DNA of 5,848 bases from an uncultured euryarchaeote. GTDB lineage: Archaea > Thermoplasmatota > Poseidoniia > Poseidoniales > Poseidoniaceae. The DNA lies in NCBI GenBank assembly GCA_937897365.1, contig CALCOP010000077.1, forward strand, positions 1 through 5,848, in the 5' to 3' direction. This document shows, piece by piece, positions 3,578 through 5,848 of this stretch; position 1 is the first letter of the stretch; the number at the start of each line of letters is the position of its first letter. The notes beneath the pieces are model-generated. The model worked only from the letters and a program-made list of their open reading frames with translations, had not been told where the DNA came from and did no database searches. The position numbers and the translations under genes are program-made.

Positions 3578-5848
3578 TCTTCCGCCTCCTTAGGTGTAGC
3601 ATTCCACAGTGTTTCACTCATGGATGGTTTCGAATGTTCATGGTGCCCATAGAGGATGTTCATGTCGCCTTGAGTTGGGATGTCATGGAATGATGGTGTC
3701 GGAGGAGGAGAGGTTGTCGCCCATTCCAAAGACCAGCCACCCCACGGATCTTTACCTGCCGGTTCACCGTGTCGGTTTGATTTGATAATATTCCACACCA
3801 AAATAAGCTGGCTTAGTCCAAAGATAAACGAGAAGATACTGACAACAGCATTGTATTCCGCAAAGCCACTTTCTACAGTATAGCTATGTGTTCTTCGAGG
3901 CATACCCATAATTCCAAGCGCGTGCATTGGCCAGAAAGTTGCGTTGTAAGCCGAGAATCCAATAAGGAAATGCCACATACCGAGTGTTTCATCAAGTTTC
4001 TTTCCAGTCGCTTTAGGATACCAATAGTAGAGTCCGGAGAACAGAGCAAAGACAGTTCCGCCGATGAATACGTAGTGGAAGTGTGCAACAACGAAGTATG
4101 AATCGTGGAAGTGCATGTCCATGCCCGCCACTGGGAAGAACATTCCCGAAATACCTCCAAGCGTGAAGGTAATGAGGAAGCCGAGTGACCAAAGCGTATG
4201 TGTTCGCATGACGAGGCTACCACCCCAAAGCGTTGCGAGCCAATTGAAAATTTTCGCACCCGTAGGGATCGCCACCGCCATAGTAGTGATCATGAATGCG
4301 GCACGCCAAAATGGATCCATACCCGATGTTAGCATGTGGTGGCCCCAAACGACGAAACCGACAACTCCGATACCCGCCATAGCAAAGACCATTGATTTGT
4401 AACCAAAGATCGAGCGACGAGCACTTGTAGCAAGCACTTCAGAAACGATTCCGAATGCAGGTACAATGACCACATATACTTCCGGATGTCCGAAGAACCA
4501 GAACAAGTGCTGGAACAACAAACTGTCGCCTCCTGAGGTAAAGAAAACTGTACCGATCGTGTGGTCGAACATGAGGAATGCAACTCCGATGATGAATGCA
4601 GGTAGTGACATGTAAAGCATAAACACGCTAACGAAAACGGACCATGAAAACAGAGGCATCTTCATCCAACCGACACCCGGAGCACGCATGGTGAAAACCG
4701 TGGTAATGAAATTGACACCACCGAGCGTCGAAGAAGCACCCAGCATCATCATTCCAGAAAGGAAAGCGGTTGTACCAGGGTTTGAACCATATTGGGCCAT
4801 TTCAGCACCAAGGCTACCTTCGGTTAAGGAAGAATATGGAGGATACATAACCCAAGTAATATCCGCACCTTCGCCAGACCAAATACCCGTGTAAATCAAT
4901 GGACTTGAGAAAACGAGGAGCCAAAGTCCCATTGCATTGATTCGAGGGAATGCCAAATCTTTCGCTCCAATCTGCAACGGCAAGACGTAGTTCATGAAAC
5001 CAGCAATCATTGGCATTGCAGCAAGGAAAATCATGGTGGTTCCGTGGAGAGTGAAGAACGAGTTATACTCTGTTTCAGTCAAGAACGAATTCTCAGGTAA
5101 TGCCAGCTGTATCCGGAACAGCAATGCAAGGAACCCACCGACGAGGAAGAAAATAAAACCATACAAGAAATAAAGAATACCGACTTGCTTGTGGTCTGTT
5201 GTCGTGAGCCAAGGTTTGAGGTAGGACCAAAAGTTGGCGATAGTAAATGTTTCAGGCGAGCGAGTGTAAAAGACCCACATGACGCCGAGAAGGACCATTC
5301 CAAGAGCGAGACCTACCGCCGTAAGAAGCACAACTAAGGCACGAGCAGTTGGTCCCAAATCACCTGCATTCAACCCAGGAATAGAAAGTTCAACTTGGTT
5401 CCAATAATCTCCACCTGAGCCAGCCCCTCCGTTCACAGCATTTCCGTAAATTTTGAATTCGACAATCTTTGAGTCATCAGCTGGTGCAACCCATTCAAAG
5501 TCCCATGTTCGAACGGTATTTCCTTCAGTAGTGTGGGTAAGGCCTCCGTCCATTTCGTGACTCAACGTTGGGTCGACTGTTGTAACCATCCCACCGGTTG
5601 AAAGTATTCTGAAACCACCTTTATGGCCATTCCAACCTGTTCCATCTGCTTCAGCGACACCGCCGTTGTAAAGTTCCATCACATCGTTTTGGACAGTGAC
5701 TGTGAAAGGATAGGTTTCACTGGCATTAAACGAATCAGGTAAGCCGGTAACAATGACTTGTGTATCTGCTGCTACACCACCGTGACAACTGCAGCCACCA
5801 TCGGCTGCACTACCGATACCTGAAGGCATAGCCTCAAATTGAGGGGCT
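3574..5848 (-). CDS. coxA: haem-copper oxidase subunit I with N-terminal exported domain (5' end missing)
   Basis: Catalytic subunit that reduces O2 to water and pumps protons. Residues are numbered from the Met at 5829. The core starts at LTTTDHK (208). Ligands: His262 and His585 (low-spin haem), His583 (high-spin haem), His448, His497 and His498 (CuB), and Tyr452 for the His-Tyr cross-link in HPEVY. Glu450 of that motif, Asp291 in GAKDLAFPR (D channel) and Lys526 in IPTGAK (K channel) mark an A1-type enzyme. His575-Asp576 match the Mg site and Arg645-Arg646 the haem propionate pair. An extra helix (162-188) links the core to an N-terminal domain (1-155). The Met at 5829 is probably not the start: codons for APQFEA precede it with no stop up to the edge, it has no signal peptide, and no well-spaced Shine-Dalgarno is seen. 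The true start should lie beyond 5848. Confidence 0.97.
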   Translation of the reverse strand, partial: APQFEAMPSGIGSAADGGCSCHGGVAADTQVIVTGLPDSFNASETYPFTVTVQNDVMELYNGGVAEADGTGWNGHKGGFRILSTGGMVTTVDPTLSHEMDGGLTHTTEGNTVRTWDFEWVAPADDSKIVEFKIYGNAVNGGAGSGGDYWNQVELSIPGLNAGDLGPTARALVVLLTAVGLALGMVLLGVMWVFYTRSPETFTIANFWSYLKPWLTTTDHKQVGILYFLYGFIFFLVGGFLALLFRIQLALPENSFLTETEYNSFFTLHGTTMIFLAAMPMIAGFMNYVLPLQIGAKDLAFPRINAMGLWLLVFSSPLIYTGIWSGEGADITWVMYPPYSSLTEGSLGAEMAQYGSNPGTTAFLSGMMMLGASSTLGGVNFITTVFTMRAPGVGWMKMPLFSWSVFVSVFMLYMSLPAFIIGVAFLMFDHTIGTVFFTSGGDSLLFQHLFWFFGHPEVYVVIVPAFGIVSEVLATSARRSIFGYKSMVFAMAGIGVVGFVVWGHHMLTSGMDPFWRAAFMITTMAVAIPTGAKIFNWLATLWGGSLVMRTHTLWSLGFLITFTLGGISGMFFPVAGMDMHFHDSYFVVAHFHYVFIGGTVFALFSGLYYWYPKATGKKLDETLGMWHFLIGFSAYNATFWPMHALGIMGMPRRTHSYTVESGFAEYNAVVSIFSFIFGLSQLILVWNIIKSNRHGEPAGKDPWGGWSLEWATTSPPPTPSFHDIPTQGDMNILYGHHEHSKPSMSETLWNATPKEAEE
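3585..3591 (-). promoter_or_regulatory. ribosome binding site for subunit III, inside the subunit I gene
   Basis: AAGGAGG on the minus strand, 7 nt before the ATG at 3577 and inside the last codons of subunit I, which encode an Ala-Glu-Glu-rich tail. With the 4-nt ATGA overlap it indicates coupled translation of subunits I and III. Confidence 0.85.
5266..5346 (-). other. extra transmembrane helix of subunit I (residues 162-188)
   Basis: A hydrophobic run starting ARALVVLLTAVGLALGM comes about 20 residues before the canonical LTTTDHK start of subunit I. It brings the chain from the exported N-terminal domain to the cytoplasmic start of the usual first helix, so the topology of the twelve-helix core is kept. 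Confidence 0.8.
5365..5848 (-). other. exported Reeler/choice-of-anchor-like domain of subunit I
   Basis: About 155 residues before the first helix. It begins PSGIGSAADGGCSCHGG, followed by a beta-rich segment: VIVTGLPDSF, YPFTVTVQND, GGFRILSTGG, TWDFEWVAPA and VEFKIYGNAVN. The order of a Cys-His motif, a 'gFri.' strand, a 'W.fewtaP' strand and an 'f...gna.n' strand resembles Reeler/choice-of-anchor V domains of exported prokaryotic proteins, where a CxxCH motif often sits at the start. Here the motif is CxCH, one residue short for a standard c-type haem. The domain would sit outside the membrane. The family assignment is by pattern only. Confidence 0.62.

Noticed and set aside
4115..4402. 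95-residue open frame on the plus strand within subunit I
   Set aside because: Antisense to the most conserved part of subunit I, including metal ligands; its composition reflects the opposite strand and no domain is recognised.
5776..5802. Cys-Ser-Cys-His near the N-terminus of subunit I as a c-type haem site
   Set aside because: Covalent haem attachment needs CxxCH or close variants; only one residue separates the cysteines here. Metal binding or a disulfide remains possible, but haem c is not supported.
5832..5844. Perfect short inverted repeat CCTCAA-A-TTGAGG at the window edge as an operator
   Set aside because: It lies within the open reading frame of subunit I, so it is probably coding sequence; a 6-bp arm can occur by chance.

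Overview
The window reads as a marine planktonic archaeon, most likely Marine Group II (Poseidoniales). This is inferred from gene style and not from a marker gene. The signs are Shine-Dalgarno-led genes, exported proteins rich in Asn-X-Ser/Thr, a DUF4430-like/EGF-like mosaic, and an aerobic haem-copper oxidase with a form of subunit I that carries an extra exported domain. All recognised genes lie on the minus strand, so transcription runs from high to low coordinates.

Layout in transcription order: (1) 5848-3574, haem-copper oxidase subunit I (A1-type, all metal ligands present), fused behind an exported Reeler/choice-of-anchor-like domain with a Cys-Ser-Cys-His motif. Its reading frame is open through the window edge, so its 5' end is missing. 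(2) 3577-2174, subunit III with a roughly 217-residue N-terminal extension that adds four membrane segments and a His/Asp-rich loop; it overlaps subunit I by 4 nt. (3) 2164-1802, a small three-helix subunit IV, 9 nt downstream. (4) 1747-203, a membrane-anchored SCO/SenC copper-delivery protein. (5) 139-57, tRNA-Ser(UGA).

Together the genes form a terminal-oxidase cassette: three structural subunits and the factor expected to assemble the CuA site of subunit II. Subunit II itself is not in the window and probably lies upstream of subunit I, beyond position 5848.

The most unusual feature is the SCO protein. Its thioredoxin-like fold appears to be split. The CxxxC copper motif sits near residues 68-72, and the canonical His-Ser-Thr motif with the third copper ligand sits near residue 438. 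About 275 residues lie between them: two DUF4430-like repeats and a four-cysteine EGF-like module, with eleven N-glycosylation sequons. Three of the four proteins therefore carry extra domains not found in textbook oxidases. No CRISPR array, mobile element or phage-like gene is visible.
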